Of a stretch of DNA of 64,000 bases, positions 1 through 8,446 are shown one piece after another; position 1 is the first letter of the stretch; every line of letters begins with the position of its first letter. Where the stretch lies: the NCBI RefSeq assembly GCF_902859645.1, contig NZ_CADIJR010000003.1:62001-126000 (forward strand), written 5' to 3'. Source of the stretch: Achromobacter insuavis (GTDB lineage: Bacteria; Pseudomonadota; Gammaproteobacteria; Burkholderiales; Burkholderiaceae_B). Both the position numbers and the translations under genes were made by a program. The notes under the pieces were generated by a model that ran no database searches, was not told the DNA's origin, and saw only the letters and a program-made list of their open reading frames with translations.

Positions 1-276
1 TCCCTGCTGCCGTTGTCGCTGACGCTGGACGATTACGCCGCAACGGAGAAGGTTAGCGACCTGCCTCGGAGGTTGTCCACCAAGGACGCGCCTGCGGGGA
101 CAGCCGCCAAGGCAGGCGACCTGACCTACTACTCGCCCTGGGGCAACCTGGCGATTTTTTACAAGGACTTCCGACACGCCAGCGGACTGGTGAAGCTCGG
201 CTCGCTGGACTCGGGCGTCGAGATCATGCGCCGGCCGGGGCCTCTCAAGGTCACCATCCGAAAGGCAACGCAGTAA
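1..276 (+). CDS. Cyclophilin-like domain protein, 3' part
   Basis: The reading frame is open from base 1, so the gene begins upstream of the window and only about 91 C-terminal residues are present. The visible part contains the stretch LTYYSPWGNLAIFYKDF and ends in a short beta-rich tail. This resembles the C-terminal half of bacterial cyclophilin-like fold proteins, in which a small beta barrel resembles cyclophilin but lacks proven isomerase activity. TTG at 13 could be taken as a start but is not preceded by a ribosome site and would cut the fold. The function is unknown. The neighbour downstream is a DUF2255 protein on the same strand. Confidence 0.55.
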   Translation, partial: SLLPLSLTLDDYAATEKVSDLPRRLSTKDAPAGTAAKAGDLTYYSPWGNLAIFYKDFRHASGLVKLGSLDSGVEIMRRPGPLKVTIRKATQ

Positions 277-358
277 ATAGGCAGAGCTGTCGGCCAGCTT
301 CGTACCAGGCATCGGCTGCGCCGCTCCGGCGCCGGCATCTATATTCCGGAGAACGAGC

Positions 359-733
359 ATGTGGAATCAAGAACAACTCGACCGCATCGTGGATGCGGAC
401 GACCTGAAAATCTCGCCGTTGCGCAACGATGGCAAAACCTACGGCACACCAACCTGGATCTGGTGCGTGCAGGTGGACGGCGAACTGTACGTGCGTGGCT
501 ATAGCGGCACGGCCTCTCGCTGGTACCAGGCCGCAATCAAGCAGCGGGCAGGCCGCATTTCGGCGGCAGGATCGGTGATCGACGTCACGTTCGAGCCGGT
601 CGCCGGCCCCACCAACGACGCGATCGACTCCGCATACCGGGCCAAGTATTCCACCAGCCAGTACCTGCGGCCGATGATCAGCGACCGTGCGCGGGCGGCG
701 ACGGTGAGGGTGCTTCCGCGCGATCCCGCCTGA
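359..733 (+). CDS. DUF2255 family protein
   Basis: This is a 124-residue protein whose start is supported by a purine-rich GGAGAACGAG just upstream of the ATG. It has the DUF2255 pattern: an N-terminal TPTWIWCVQVDGELYVRGY segment and a central RWYQAAIKQRAGRI stretch. The family is small, cytosolic and uncharacterised, and is thought to have a pyridoxamine-oxidase-like split barrel. It lies between a cyclophilin-like fragment and an aldo/keto reductase. That grouping is common in proteobacterial accessory DNA, but no function can be deduced from it. Confidence 0.75.
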   Translation: MWNQEQLDRIVDADDLKISPLRNDGKTYGTPTWIWCVQVDGELYVRGYSGTASRWYQAAIKQRAGRISAAGSVIDVTFEPVAGPTNDAIDSAYRAKYSTSQYLRPMISDRARAATVRVLPRDPA

Positions 734-825
734 TCCCATCCGCTGGGAATCAGCAGAGAGCAGCGGGAGGCCGCAGCGGCCTGCTGAAGACAAGGCCGTG
801 TTGGACATGCTAAAGGAGCACGTAT

Positions 826-1815
826 ATGCAATATGCACATCTCGGGCGTTCTGGCCTCAAAGTCAGCCGCCTGTGTCTCGGCACCATGAACTTCGGCGAT
901 GTGACGGACGAAGCGGCAGCCCACCACATCATGGACGTCGCGGTCGAATCAGGCATCAACTTCTTCGACACCGCCGACGTCTATGGCGGCCCGCAGACGC
1001 CGGACATGGATAAGGGCTTCGGCATCTCAGAGGAAATCATCGGGCGCTGGCTGGCGCAGGACAGCACGCGGCGCGACGGCATCGTGCTGGCCACCAAGGT
1101 CTACCAGCCCATGGGGCTGGGGCCCAATGACCGCCGGCTGTCCGCATACCACATCAGGAAAGCGTGCGAGGATAGCCTGCGCCGCCTGCAAACCGACCAC
1201 ATCGACCTGTACCAGATGCATCACATCGACCGGCACACGCCCTGGGACGAGGTCTGGCAGGCGATGGAACTGCTGGTCCAGCAAGGCAAGGTGCTGTACG
1301 TCGGCAGCAGCAACTTCGCTGGCTGGGACATTGCCACGGCCCAGGCGGCGGCTCAGTCGCGGCATTTCATGGGGTTGGTGTCCGAGCAGAGCCTATACAA
1401 CCTGAGCACGCGCACCGTCGAGCTGGAGGTGATTCCGGCCTGCCGGCATCTGGGGGTGGGCCTTCTGCCTTGGAGCCCCTTGGGTCGCGGGCTGCTGGCC
1501 GGCATGCAGGAGAAGCAAGCCGTGGAGGGCCGCCGTGCAAGGCTTGTCCGAACCACGTTGGCACGGCACGAGACGCAGCTTCAGGCCTACGAAGCGCTGT
1601 GCGGCGATCTCGGGGAAGCCCCCGCCGTGATTGCATTGGCGTGGCTGCTCAACAATCCGGACGTGACCGCCCCAATCGTCGGTCCCCGGACCGTCGAGCA
1701 ACTCCGGCAGGCACTTCAGGCGCTGGAGATCTCGTTCTCCGACGATACGCTGCGCTGCCTGGATGACATCTGGCCTGGGCCGGGCGGTGAGTCGCCCCAA
1801 GCCTATGCGTGGTAA
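826..1815 (+). CDS. Aldo/keto reductase
   Basis: This 329-residue NADPH-dependent oxidoreductase of the aldo/keto reductase superfamily is predicted to be cytosolic with a TIM-barrel fold. The catalytic tetrad is visible: Asp and Tyr in FFDTADVYGG, Lys in LATKVYQPMG and His in DLYQMHHID. The C-terminal NADP-binding loop is seen as APIVGPRTVEQL. A strong AAAGGAG precedes the ATG by seven bases. Family members reduce aldehydes and ketones, and the substrate cannot be told from sequence. The gene is apparently monocistronic. Confidence 0.9.
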   Translation: MQYAHLGRSGLKVSRLCLGTMNFGDVTDEAAAHHIMDVAVESGINFFDTADVYGGPQTPDMDKGFGISEEIIGRWLAQDSTRRDGIVLATKVYQPMGLGPNDRRLSAYHIRKACEDSLRRLQTDHIDLYQMHHIDRHTPWDEVWQAMELLVQQGKVLYVGSSNFAGWDIATAQAAAQSRHFMGLVSEQSLYNLSTRTVELEVIPACRHLGVGLLPWSPLGRGLLAGMQEKQAVEGRRARLVRTTLARHETQLQAYEALCGDLGEAPAVIALAWLLNNPDVTAPIVGPRTVEQLRQALQALEISFSDDTLRCLDDIWPGPGGESPQAYAW

Positions 1816-1890
1816 AGCCGCGCTGGTGGATCCTGCACTACAGGCCGAACTCGTGCAGTGCCTCGAAGCCTGGACGGGCCGCCAAGCGCG

Positions 1891-2298
1891 TCATGGCTGT
1901 CCTGCAAATTCCTCCGTACCCTCCAGGCGTGGGAGCCACGGATACCGTCTCCCGGTCCAGATTTGTCGTATGGGTTGCCCTAAATCGTAGCGCTGTTTGA
2001 GCGCGCCGACTCGTAAAGAGTAGGTTGCAGGATTCTCGGCCGCTAATGAGTACACCGGCCCGCCACAATCACCGCAAAAGCCGTGGATGCGCTTGGCGCC
2101 GCTGTCTCCGACCTTGAGGTATTTCTTCGGACTTCCACTGGTGAGGCGAAATGTCTCCGCAGGCGCTGGGATGTTCATTCGGAACGCCGAGCCCGACTGC
2201 ATTTGGCAATCCGCACAGTTGCAGATCATGACGGTTCCGGGCTCCACCTCCGCTTCGTAGGTGATGGCACCGCAATGACATTGGCCTTCGACTTTCAT
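1891..2298 (-). CDS. GFA (CENP-V) domain zinc protein
   Basis: This is a 135-residue protein of the glutathione-dependent formaldehyde-activating (GFA/CENP-V) family. The zinc-binding cysteines are visible as CHCG near the N-terminus, CNCADCQ around residue 27 and FCGDCGGPVY around residue 74. The family binds zinc in a beta-tent fold. Only some members act on S-hydroxymethylglutathione, so the activity is uncertain. The start is supported by a GGAG six bases before the ATG. It points toward, and converges with, the aldo/keto reductase gene. Confidence 0.85.
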   Translation of the reverse strand: MKVEGQCHCGAITYEAEVEPGTVMICNCADCQMQSGSAFRMNIPAPAETFRLTSGSPKKYLKVGDSGAKRIHGFCGDCGGPVYSLAAENPATYSLRVGALKQRYDLGQPIRQIWTGRRYPWLPRLEGTEEFAGQP

Positions 2299-2662
2299 GG
2301 CAGCTCCATAGGACGTGACAAGGGCTCAGTGGCTCGCCTGATGTGCTGGCGAAACACCGTGGACGCGAGGTCGATGCTCGCTCAAAGGACTACGAAGTAA
2401 TTCTGGCCACTAGCGAAAGCCGCGATGGGATCTCAAACTTGCCTGGTACCTTGCCAAGTTATGGGCGTACATCGTTTTCGGCATTCGACGTTCAGCCAAG
2501 GCGCCGTTGTCGACCTAGACCCGTCGTGCGCCTGGCCCGCTTCGCCTGTGAGCAAGGGCGCTGTATGCGCCTGATTTCGCGGCACCGTCATCGGGCATGG
2601 ACCTGTGACTTTTCGTATACCCCAAGTATCGGTCATCACGGATTTTTTGTGCAACCTTGCTG
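2299..2662. other. Intergenic stretch, nothing recognised
   Basis: There are 364 bases between the GFA gene start and the end of the flavodoxin-like reductase gene. Both strands have short open frames, but none carries a recognisable domain or a ribosome site. I see no repeat, RNA or clear promoter. The GFA promoter should be near the left end. Confidence 0.5.
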
Positions 2663-3328
2663 TCAGAGCCTTGCAGTCAGGGCTTGCTGATACTCACGCA
2701 GCGCCGAGGTATTGCCGGAGGCGGCGAAAAAGCACAGCGGCTTGGCGAACGTCATGCCCGTGTATTTCGCACTGGCACGAAGCGGAGTCAGTACCTCGTC
2801 GATAGTGAAGCCCAGGCGTCCCTTAGGAGAGTAGGCATCTTCCGGGCCGGCTGTCGTGGTCACGACGAACAGCTCCTTGCCCCTGAGTTCAGGCGGTGGG
2901 CCCGATCCCCAAACCTCGTTCATGTAGGCCTTGAGCATGGGCGTGAGGTTGAACCAATGGATCGGGAAAATGAACACCAGCCGCTCCATCTGCTCGTAGA
3001 GTTTGCGCTCCGCCGCGCGGTCAAAGCCGCGCATGTTATCGCCGTAGACGGACTCCAGGTTCCTGAACATCGCGCCGTTTGCTTTCTGAGCCACCTCCCA
3101 CAACGCCTTGTTGACGACAGAACGGTCGGGATAAGGATGGGAGGCAATGATCAGCGTCTTTGCCCCGACGTGCGAGGGCTGGGCCTGGGCGTTCGCGGTG
3201 GCCATCAGCGCGGGCATGGCCGCGCCGATGGCCACCGTCGCCCCAGCTTTCAGAATGTCGCGGCGACCCGCATCGGCGACGCCCTCGCCATCCATGATTC
3301 CAGGCATGGAGCCTTTGGGTTCGGACAT
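2663..3328 (-). CDS. Exported flavodoxin-like NAD(P)H oxidoreductase
   Basis: This 221-residue protein of the MdaB/KefF-type flavodoxin-like quinone reductase family should bind FMN or FAD and transfer two electrons from NAD(P)H. The N-terminus has a twin-arginine signal: AGRRDILKAG followed by an alanine-rich hydrophobic run ending in ANAQA. The flavin site is seen in LIIASHPYPDRS, and the FIFPIHWFNLTPMLKAYMNEVW segment is diagnostic. AGGAG lies five bases before ATG 3328; a longer frame upstream overlaps the SDR gene and is rejected. It is the second gene after the SDR, 17 bases away, so the two are co-transcribed. Confidence 0.85.
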   Translation of the reverse strand: MSEPKGSMPGIMDGEGVADAGRRDILKAGATVAIGAAMPALMATANAQAQPSHVGAKTLIIASHPYPDRSVVNKALWEVAQKANGAMFRNLESVYGDNMRGFDRAAERKLYEQMERLVFIFPIHWFNLTPMLKAYMNEVWGSGPPPELRGKELFVVTTTAGPEDAYSPKGRLGFTIDEVLTPLRASAKYTGMTFAKPLCFFAASGNTSALREYQQALTARL

Positions 3329-3345
3329 GAGTACTCCTGTATTGC

Positions 3346-4110
3346 CTAGCGCGCGGTGTAGCCGCCATCGACGGCCAGCGCATGGCCGATCACGAAGGTC
3401 GAACCCGGACCGCACAGCCAGAGTACGGCAGAGGCAATTTCCTCGGGCTTGCCCAGGCGGCCGATCGGCTGCTCCTTGAGCATTTCCTTGATCAGATCAT
3501 CCTCGCCGCCAGAAATCATGCTGTCGAGCATCGGCGTGCTGATGATTCCGGGGCACACGGCATTGATGCGGATGCCACGCGCGGCGTAGTCAAGCGCCGC
3601 GCTTTTGGTCAGGCCGAGTACGCCGTGCTTGGTTGCGTGATACGCCGACCGCCCCGCGACACCCACCAGCCCTCCCAGGGAGGAGCAGTTGACGATTGCA
3701 CCACTGCCTTGTTTACGCATCTGGATCAGCTCGTACTTCATGCAGTTCCACACGCCGCGCAGGTTGATACTGTTGACGCGATCAAACTCTTCCCCATCCA
3801 TGTCGGCGACCTCCACGGGCGGGCTTTGCACGCCAGCGTTGTTGAAGGCCGCATCCAGGCGTCCGAACTTGGTCACGGCTTGCTCAACCATGGACTTGAC
3901 CTGCGCCTCGTCGGCCACGTCGCAGCGCACGGCAAGCGTCTGAGCGCCACCCGCTGCCAGCTCATCGGCAGCCGCGCGAACTGCCGCCTCGTTCACGTCG
4001 GCCAGCACGACCGCTGCGCCCGCCGATGCGAACGCCTTGGCGGTCGCCAGGCCCATGCCCGAAGCGGCGCCCGTAACTAGGGCTACCTTGCCTGCAAATG
4101 AATCACTCAT
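3346..4110 (-). CDS. Short-chain dehydrogenase/reductase
   Basis: This is a 254-residue classical SDR. It has the NAD(P) motif TGAASGMG near residue 14, the NNAG motif, and the catalytic Ser-Tyr-Lys in NCSSLGG and SAYHATKHG. The C-terminal GHALAVDGGYTAR is typical. GGAG precedes ATG 4110. The gene is first in a two-gene minus unit with the exported flavodoxin-like reductase. The operator-like palindrome at 4187-4212 lies 77 bases upstream of the start. The substrate is unknown. Similar sets with MFS, cupin and CMD genes are frequent in soil proteobacteria and are usually LysR controlled. Confidence 0.9.
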   Translation of the reverse strand: MSDSFAGKVALVTGAASGMGLATAKAFASAGAAVVLADVNEAAVRAAADELAAGGAQTLAVRCDVADEAQVKSMVEQAVTKFGRLDAAFNNAGVQSPPVEVADMDGEEFDRVNSINLRGVWNCMKYELIQMRKQGSGAIVNCSSLGGLVGVAGRSAYHATKHGVLGLTKSAALDYAARGIRINAVCPGIISTPMLDSMISGGEDDLIKEMLKEQPIGRLGKPEEIASAVLWLCGPGSTFVIGHALAVDGGYTAR

Positions 4111-4165
4111 ATCAGTACTCCAATCTCGATTCGACATGGTGAGATTTAAGTACGACTTCGCTTAT

Positions 4166-4212
4166 TGATAAATACCCATAACCGGGATGCAGCTATGAAA
4201 TCGCTTCATGAA
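4166..4212 (-). promoter_or_regulatory. Operator-like palindrome and putative promoter A
   Basis: The plus strand reads TGATAA at 4166-4171, 15 bases, then ATGCAGCTATGAA and, after five bases, TTCATGAA (4187-4212). The core ATGAA-N5-TTCAT is an inverted repeat that also fits the T-N11-A rule of LysR-type binding sites. The rc of TGATAA supplies a plausible -10 element for the SDR unit. The same element at the same spacing occurs at 7394-7440, upstream of the cupin unit. No LysR gene lies next to either copy. Confidence 0.6.
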
Positions 4213-4372
4213 AAGGATGTCGAGCAATCTTCCCCCGACTCGCAAAGCATGAAATTGTGCTGTCGCGGCTTTGCCCATCTCGGCCAAACAAGGAAGGTTT
4301 CCAAGTGGTTATGGCCGCACGACAGGTAAGCACCGCGGCGATTGAGAGGTAGGTTAGTCAAAAAATTGCTGG

Positions 4373-5782
4373 TTATCCATTGAACTCAGGTGTTCCTGAA
4401 GAGTGAAGCCCAAATGCCATCACCGCAGTGACCAGCGCAATACCGGCTGCCACTAACAGACTGATGCGCATGCCCGCCGTGAAACTGGATGCCTGCGACA
4501 GAAGTGCTCCGAACACCGCCACGGCAAGCGCACCTCCCACTTGCCGGCATGTGTTGAACACGCCGCTGGCCGTCCCCGCCAACGCACCTGGCACGCTAGA
4601 CAACAGCACGGCCGTCACCGGCGGGGCGACGAATGGACCTGCCAAGCCGACCAGCACCATCAGCGCGGCGATCCACACCACGGGCGCGGTGGGCGGAAGC
4701 AGCGCCACCGCCGCCAACCCGGCTGCCATGCTCACTAGACCACTCACGATCATCGTCCGCGCGCTGAAGCGCCGTACCAGGCGCGCACTGAACGGCGTCA
4801 GCACAAGCCCAATCAACATCATCGGCAGGAAGGCCACGCCGGTTTCCGGCGCCGAGAGGCCCCGCTGCTGCTGCAGATACAGGCTTATCACGAATGGCAG
4901 GCCGAAGTAGCCGACCATGAACGTAAAGCCGACGACCATCGAAATCCGAGCATTGCGCGGCGCCAGCAGCCCCGGCGGCACCATGGGATTCGCCCGGCGG
5001 AGTTGCGACCATGCGAAAGCTGCCAGCGCAACCAGCGCCATTGCAAAGGCCGCCAGCACCGGCATTGCGCCCGGCCCTTGTACGCCCGCCTCGATCGCCC
5101 CGTAGATCAGCGCTCCCATGGCGACTATGGCCATCACCTGCCCCACCGCGTCGAAAGGCGCGGGACGGCGTGGTGAAGCAGGCGTACGCGCAAGAAACGC
5201 CAGGGTCAACAGGCCGACAGGTAGGTTGACGAAGAAGATCCAGCGCCAATCCAGCGAAACCAGCCATCCGCCGATGACCGGGCCGGACGTGGCCGCCACG
5301 GAGCCGCCCATGGCCCACAGCGCCACCGCGTGCCCGCGCCGGATCGGGTCGGGATACGCCTGGCGGATCAGCGCCATGGAGGCCGGCATCATGGCCGCGG
5401 CGCCGACACCTTGCGCCAGGCGCGCTGCCACCAGCACCGCCAACGACGGGGCCCATCCACAAGCCATCGATGCCAGGACGAACACCACCAGTCCCATGCC
5501 GAACGCCCGCCGCGCGCCAATGCGGTCAACCAGCGCCCCGGCCGACAGCAGCAGCGCGCCGAACATCAGGGTGTAGCCATCCACCACCCACTGCAGGCCG
5601 TCCACACTGGCACCCAGATCGTGGGCGAGCGTCGGCAGCGCGACGTTGACCACCACCGCGTCCAGCGTGATCACGAAGAACCCCAGAAGCGCCGCAATCA
5701 GGGTCGCCTGCGCGCGGCGTCGCGTGTCTTTTGCTGAACCGCCCTGCATGTGTGTGGAGGCAACGGCGGCGTCAGATGGCAT
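4373..5782 (-). CDS. MFS drug/solute efflux transporter, DHA2 (EmrB/QacA) type
   Basis: This 469-residue inner-membrane protein has about 14 predicted transmembrane helices, the size and topology of the DHA2 family of proton-driven drug exporters. The first helix contains FFVITLDAVVVNVALPTL. The loop LVDRIGARRAFGMG is the MFS motif A equivalent, and motif C (GPVIGG) follows helix five. No strong ribosome site precedes ATG 5782, and Met at 5749 is an alternative start. It is the last gene of the cupin-CMD-MFS unit, so it probably exports the compound acted on by those enzymes or a related toxic one. The substrate is unknown. Confidence 0.88.
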   Translation of the reverse strand: MPSDAAVASTHMQGGSAKDTRRRAQATLIAALLGFFVITLDAVVVNVALPTLAHDLGASVDGLQWVVDGYTLMFGALLLSAGALVDRIGARRAFGMGLVVFVLASMACGWAPSLAVLVAARLAQGVGAAAMMPASMALIRQAYPDPIRRGHAVALWAMGGSVAATSGPVIGGWLVSLDWRWIFFVNLPVGLLTLAFLARTPASPRRPAPFDAVGQVMAIVAMGALIYGAIEAGVQGPGAMPVLAAFAMALVALAAFAWSQLRRANPMVPPGLLAPRNARISMVVGFTFMVGYFGLPFVISLYLQQQRGLSAPETGVAFLPMMLIGLVLTPFSARLVRRFSARTMIVSGLVSMAAGLAAVALLPPTAPVVWIAALMVLVGLAGPFVAPPVTAVLLSSVPGALAGTASGVFNTCRQVGGALAVAVFGALLSQASSFTAGMRISLLVAAGIALVTAVMAFGLHSSGTPEFNG

Positions 5783-5905
5783 ATGACAAGGCCGTCTTGA
5801 TGGCGCATCGTTCGCTTGTGGCAGTGCGGCCAGGCGTGACCTTGGTCGCGACGGAGGTTGAACCGAGCCGCGGAGTCAACTTGGCGTCATGTGTGGCGGC
5901 AATGC

Positions 5906-6733
5906 TCACTTTGCCGCCTTGGTAGCCAATTGTCGCTCCAGCGCCTCGTTCGCACGGCGAGCCATATCGGCATCCGCGCGCTCGCCGAGCACGTGGGTAA
6001 GCTGACGCAACTGCGTCGCAGTGAGGCCCGTATTCAGGCTGATCTTCATGTGCGCCTGCAACTGCGGCTCGGCGCCGGGCAGCGCCGACAGCATACTCAC
6101 GGTGGCCAGTTCTCGGCTTTGCCAGTCGAGGTTGTCGCGCTCGAAGATGTCACCGAAAAGATGGGTGCGCAGATATTCGTTCGCCACGGGGGCGAAGTCG
6201 AACAATGGACCTTCCACAGGCCCGCCCGATAGCTTGGTCTGGTTGGCCTTTCCCGTAGCCAGGAGCGCGTCGCCCTTCGGGATGGGACGGCTGGGTTCAC
6301 GACCGGGTGCATCCTGGATGCCGCGCTGCTTGCGTATTTCCAGCACCTTCATCAGTTCGCCCAGCGCGTTGAGGCTGCGCGGAAAGCCGGCGTAGGCGTA
6401 GAGCTGCACCAGGATTTCCTTGGTGTCGCTGATCGTCATGCCAGCGTCCAGCCCCTGATTCAGGGCGGCGTTCAGCTTGGCCATGTCACCTGCAGCCGCA
6501 AACGCTCCGATGGGTACGATGGCTTGTTGACGGACCGTAAGGGATTCGGCGGCGCTGGGCGCGCCAGCGGAAACTTGATTCATTTGCTTGGCCTCCTGTG
6601 CATGGGTTGCTTGGCTCAGTGCCGCGACCAGACCGAGGGTCACCGCCAACACGGCAGGGCGAAGAGGCGCTTTCCTGTGCCTATCGGATTGGGTTGCACG
6701 GGATTCGCGCATAGTGCGGTGGAACGAGTACAT
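5906..6733 (-). CDS. Exported carboxymuconolactone decarboxylase-family protein
   Basis: This 275-residue protein carries two CMD (AhpD-like) helical domains after a signal peptide (PAVLAVTLGLVAALSQATHA). The domain hallmarks LNQGLDAGMTISDTKEI and AYAGFPRSLNALG are visible in the first repeat and LNTGLTATQLRQL in the second. No CXXC peroxidase motif is seen, so an AhpD-like thiol activity is unlikely. AAGGAAAGGA precedes ATG 6733, which is preferred over a longer frame that overlaps the cupin. It sits between the cupin and MFS genes and is probably co-transcribed with them. The role is unknown; a decarboxylase or lactone enzyme is possible. Confidence 0.85.
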   Translation of the reverse strand: MYSFHRTMRESRATQSDRHRKAPLRPAVLAVTLGLVAALSQATHAQEAKQMNQVSAGAPSAAESLTVRQQAIVPIGAFAAAGDMAKLNAALNQGLDAGMTISDTKEILVQLYAYAGFPRSLNALGELMKVLEIRKQRGIQDAPGREPSRPIPKGDALLATGKANQTKLSGGPVEGPLFDFAPVANEYLRTHLFGDIFERDNLDWQSRELATVSMLSALPGAEPQLQAHMKISLNTGLTATQLRQLTHVLGERADADMARRANEALERQLATKAAK

Positions 6734-6761
6734 GGGTGTCCTTTCCTTAAAGTGAGGCGGC

Positions 6762-7172
6762 TCAGCCTTTGGGCGGGCCAGCAAGGTATTGCGCGTCGGT
6801 GACGTGTTCCATCCATTCGACGTTCTTGCCATCGAGTGCTTCCTGAATGGCGATATGGGTCATGGCTGTGGTCGGCGACGCACCGTGCCAATGCCGATGA
6901 CCCGGCGGGCACCAGATGACATCGCCGGCGCGGATCTCGACGATAGATTCGCCTTCGCACTGCGTCCAACCGCAGCCAGCGGTGACGATCAGTGTTTGTC
7001 CCAACGGATGGGTGTGCCACGCCGTGCGCGCACCGGGCTCAAAAGTCACGGCTGCGCAAGAAACACGAGCAGGCGCCGGAGCGCTGTTCAGGGGGTCAAT
7101 GCGAACCGTCCCCGTGAACCACTCGGCAGGCCCTCTTGTGGAAGGTTGAGAACCAGCGCGTTTGAGTTCCAT
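6762..7172 (-). CDS. Cupin domain protein
   Basis: This is a 136-residue single-domain cupin. Motif 1 is [20 protein letters not shown], with two His that would bind a metal. Motif 2 is [16 protein letters not shown]. Homologues with this arrangement are often adjacent to CMD-family genes and annotated as quercetin-dioxygenase-like or 4-carboxymuconolactone-associated cupins, without proven activity. AAAGGA precedes ATG 7172. It is first in the unit cupin-CMD-MFS. The operator-like element at 7394-7440 lies about 240 bases upstream. Confidence 0.88.
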   Translation of the reverse strand: MELKRAGSQPSTRGPAEWFTGTVRIDPLNSAPAPARVSCAAVTFEPGARTAWHTHPLGQTLIVTAGCGWTQCEGESIVEIRAGDVIWCPPGHRHWHGASPTTAMTHIAIQEALDGKNVEWMEHVTDAQYLAGPPKG

Positions 7173-7393
7173 GGCTATTCCTTTCATTGCATGAGAGTGA
7201 ACATGGCTCGCTACAGCCCCTGTGCGGTGATCTGCGCGGCGTCAAGAAATGAGTCGCGTCAGCCAAGCTGGTCGGCGCCGACCGCCTAGAATTGGTTTTG
7301 CATCTGGCTGCCTGTCGGCGGAGCACTGCAAAATCTCGGGCTTCATGACAGTCAATTTGACCCGCATAAAACTATAGAGCGCGTGCGGCGTAG

Positions 7394-7440
7394 TGATAAG
7401 GTGGGGAAGTTGGCATGCAGCTATGAAGTCCATTCATGAA
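7394..7440 (-). promoter_or_regulatory. Operator-like palindrome and putative promoter B
   Basis: This is the second copy of the element seen at 4166-4212. TGATAA (7394-7399) is followed by exactly 15 bases, then ATGCAGCTATGAA and, after five bases, TTCATGAA (7415-7440). The two 26-base cores differ at three positions, all inside the spacer of the palindrome, while the 15-base linker is unrelated in sequence. This is the pattern expected of two sites for one dimeric regulator. Confidence 0.6.
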
Positions 7441-7741
7441 TTCAAGAGCAGATCTCTATGGTCGTCTGGCCGCCGTGGTTCTCGCATGCCGTTGTGGAGT
7501 CCCTTGATTGCCGACCGAGGTGTGGTGGCAACATGCTGAAGGATGGCGCATTGGTAGTTGTCCGCTATTCGTGATGTCTCTGGCGAGCCTGGTGAATGGA
7601 TCATCTGCTTACTCTTCCAGCAGTGTTCTCAAAAAAGGTCCCTGGTTTGAGTGCGCTGATGGCGGGCGTCGAAATTTCAGACGGTCAGTGCAACACCTTA
7701 TTTGATTTTTTCTGTACCACGGAGGCATCGCGCCTCGTCCC

Positions 7742-8260
7742 CGAACACGCCGTGCCGAATGCCTGTCCGCACAAGAGTGCGAGTCGATCTCTCGACGGCT
7801 CGCCAGTGGTGCCAGTTATCGAGCCATTGGTCGTGCGCTGGGTCGCTCAGCCTCAACGATCTCGAGAGAGGTTGGCCGCCATGGTGGCCCAGGGAAGTAT
7901 CGGGCATACGATGCTGAAAAGCAGTTCCTGAAACGCGCTCGGCGACCGAAGCCGTACTTGCTCACTCGGGAGCCGGAGCTGCGCAATGTCGTGATACGCT
8001 TGTTGGAGGCGGACTGGTCCCCCGAACAGATATCGGGATGGCTGAAACCTCGATCCCCTGGCGGAAAGACCGTGTTTGTTTCGCACGAGACGATCTATCG
8101 ATCACTGTTGGTTCAGACCCGCGGGGTACTGCGATAGGAGCAAAAAAAGCACCTGCCCACGCAGCGGATGTTCTGCCATGCCAGGCTTCTGAAAAAAGCC
8201 ATGCGGGGCAGTCTGCGCATCACACCCTCTGCAAGCGGCACGCGACGGGCCGATTCCGGC
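7742..8260 (+). pseudogene. IS30-family transposase remnant
   Basis: A frame from 7742 to an in-frame TAG at 8135-8137 encodes the N-terminal half of an IS30-type transposase. Recognisable parts are the HTH (SYRAIGRALGRSASTISREV), ARRPKPYLL and DWSPEQISGWL followed by VSHETIYRSLL. Past the TAG the homology continues in frame for a few residues (EQKKHLPTQRM) and then decays. The DDE catalytic core and both inverted repeats are missing, so the element is dead. The flanks 7441-7741 and 8261-8446 hold no gene that I recognise. Confidence 0.75.
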
Positions 8261-8446
8261 CCATTGCGGTCGTTCGGTTGATTGGGTTCGGGAACTCGAT
8301 ATCTTGTAAGCGGGTTCTAGGCGGCGGCCTTTCGCACACCTCAGATCGTGATGAGGTCCTTTGAAGCGAACATCGAAGGACAGCGCCCACGCGTGGCGCA
8401 AAGCCTACCGCAGCGCTTGCTGTGCCGGTGGCGCCGCGGGACCGCT

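Noticed and set aside
7436-7700. Possible broken LysR gene starting at the operator (MNSRADLYG...)
   Set aside because: Only a few residues recall a LysR N-terminus and the frame is quickly lost; too weak to claim.
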